Part shown: positions 63,023 through 64,000 of the stretch, piece by piece
How positions within the stretch are numbered: position 1 is the stretch's first letter
How the letters are laid out: each line of letters begins with the position of its first letter
Source: Elymus sibiricus
Taxonomy: Eukaryota > Streptophyta > Magnoliopsida > Poales > Poaceae
Direction of reading: 5' to 3'
DNA length: 64,000 bases
Assembly: GCA_039707655.1 (NCBI GenBank)
Contig: CM077665.1
Span: 314,340,486-314,404,485, forward strand
The notes under the pieces: generated by a model
The model's input: only the letters and a program-made list of their open reading frames with translations
Told to the model about the DNA's origin: nothing
The model's database searches: none
Position numbers and translations under genes: made by a program

Positions 63023-64000
63023 AACTATGCATTATGCCTAGCTACGGGCATAAAACAATAGCGCTTGTTGGGAGGCAACCCAATATGTATCTTTATTTTT
63101 GTTTTTACTTTATGTTTTTGTGTGATAACATGATTGTTGCCTCTGTAATGATTGTATTTTTATGTTTTAATTAGTGTTTGTGCCAAGTAAAGCCTTTGGG
63201 ATGACTCACAAGATGAGTAGAAACGATGCTGAATCTGAAACAGCAACTTTGACTCCAGTGCAAGAATTTTCATTTTTTCTGAAGCGTGATAATGATCTAA
63301 AATTTTAACACAGTATTTCTATACAAATTCTTTACATTGTCCTAATTTTTTAGAATTTTTAGAGTTACAGAAGTATGGGCTCTTTACAGATTTCTACAGA
63401 CTGTTCTGTTTTAATCAGATTCTGTTTTGCTTGCATAGTTTGCTTGTTTTGATTATGCCATGGACTATATCAGGGGGGTGTAAGCCATGGGGAAGTTAGA
63501 ATACAGTACCTATTATGCAAAAAGGAATTTGAATCAATTTATCACAGTACCTCAAGTATGCAAGATGTTTCTTATACTAACGGATCTCATGAAGTTTTGT
63601 TGAGTTTTGTGTGATTGAAGTTTTCAAGTCTTGGGTGTGATCAAAATGGACTATGGAATAACGAGTAGCAAGAGCCCAAGCTTGGGGATGCCCAAGGCAT
63701 CCCAAGTATAATTCTAAGGAGACTCAAGCGTCTAAGCTTGGGGATGCCCCGGAAGGCATCCCCTGTTTCGTCTTAATCCATTGGTATGTCACTTGGAGCT
63801 ATATTTTTATTCATCACATGATATGTGTTTTGCTTGGAGCGTCGTTTCCTTTTGTTTGCTTTTACTTTCAGTTTGTCACAGTCATCATTTGCTGGACACA
63901 CCTATTTGAGAGAGACACACCTTCTTGATAATTTGCTAGAATACTCTATGTGCATCACTTATATCTTTTGAGCTAGGCAGTTGCTCTAGTACTTCACTTA
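63023..64000 (+). other. G7 3' UTR with conserved hairpins
   Basis: Stem-loops at 63068-63083, 63681-63706 and 63740-63763, each the counterpart of one in G2. No ORF. Confidence 0.8.

Larger units (their letters stand above)
62518..64000 (+). mobile_element. G7: partial Gypsy element sharing its 3' UTR with G2
   Basis: The end of an ORF followed by 3' UTR that matches 14480-15460 of G2 closely and continues to the window edge. G5 interrupts it on the left. Confidence 0.75.

Noticed and set aside
1..64000. Host gene, tRNA or rRNA in the window
   Set aside because: Every substantial ORF belongs to a retrotransposon or its shadow, and no tRNA- or rRNA-like sequence was seen apart from primer binding sites.

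Overview
The window is intergenic DNA from a large, repeat-rich grass genome, most likely a Triticeae species (wheat, Aegilops or barley group). The first element has the LTR start, initiator-Met primer site and polyprotein of the Angela/WIS/BARE Copia group. Several Athila-type Gypsy elements carry the tggcgccgttgccgggga primer site and LTR ends (tgatacgtctcc / tgataacccacaagt) that I know from Triticeae DNA. I found no host gene, tRNA, rRNA or CRISPR array. Almost every base can be assigned to nested or truncated LTR retrotransposons. Labels C1, C2, CA (Copia) and G1-G7, S1 (Gypsy) are mine.

Layout. 1-7816: C1, a young Copia element (+ strand) whose left end lies outside the window. It sits in G1 (7817-13517, - strand), an Athila-type element with gag and protease but no reverse transcriptase in view. 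G1 sits at the end of the 5' LTR of G2 (13518-19009, +), a decayed non-autonomous element that also holds a truncated - strand element, S1 (16319-about 17930). 19010-19213 is a scrap of a related element. 19214-about 22107 is CA, the 3' part of a - strand Copia element. From about 22108 to about 50874 lies G3 (+), a Tat-lineage Gypsy element with many stops. G3 is split twice: in gag by C2 (22854-32429, -, target duplication ctctc) and in integrase by G4 (37501-47358, +, target duplication ctttc). From about 50875 to 62517 lies G5 (-), a 3'-truncated Tat-type Gypsy element split in gag by G6 (52861-60967, +, target duplication gcgca). 62518-64000 is G7 (+), whose 3' UTR matches that of G2.

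Insertion order follows from the nesting, and LTR comparison by eye supports it. C1 shows one difference in 640 bp, C2 about 12 in 1516, G4 about 28 in 1600, and G6 roughly 3%. At the usual grass rate of 1.3e-8 per site per year this gives about 0.06, 0.3, 0.7 and 1.2 million years. Removing C2, G4 or G6 with one copy of its target duplication rejoins the host reading frame exactly.

The most interesting signals are regulatory or structural. The 11-bp dyad CGGTnnnACCG is arrayed upstream of the TATA box in the LTRs of two unrelated Copia families. In C2 it occurs again inside the element, upstream of a second ORF, which suggests an internal promoter. G2, G6 and G7 share 3'-UTR hairpins even though their coding parts differ. 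The 3' region of G3 carries an antisense TATA box and ORFs. The two ends of G3 are blunt truncations rather than normal insertion ends. None of this amounts to a clearly new system; the dyad arrays and the shared hairpins are the best leads.
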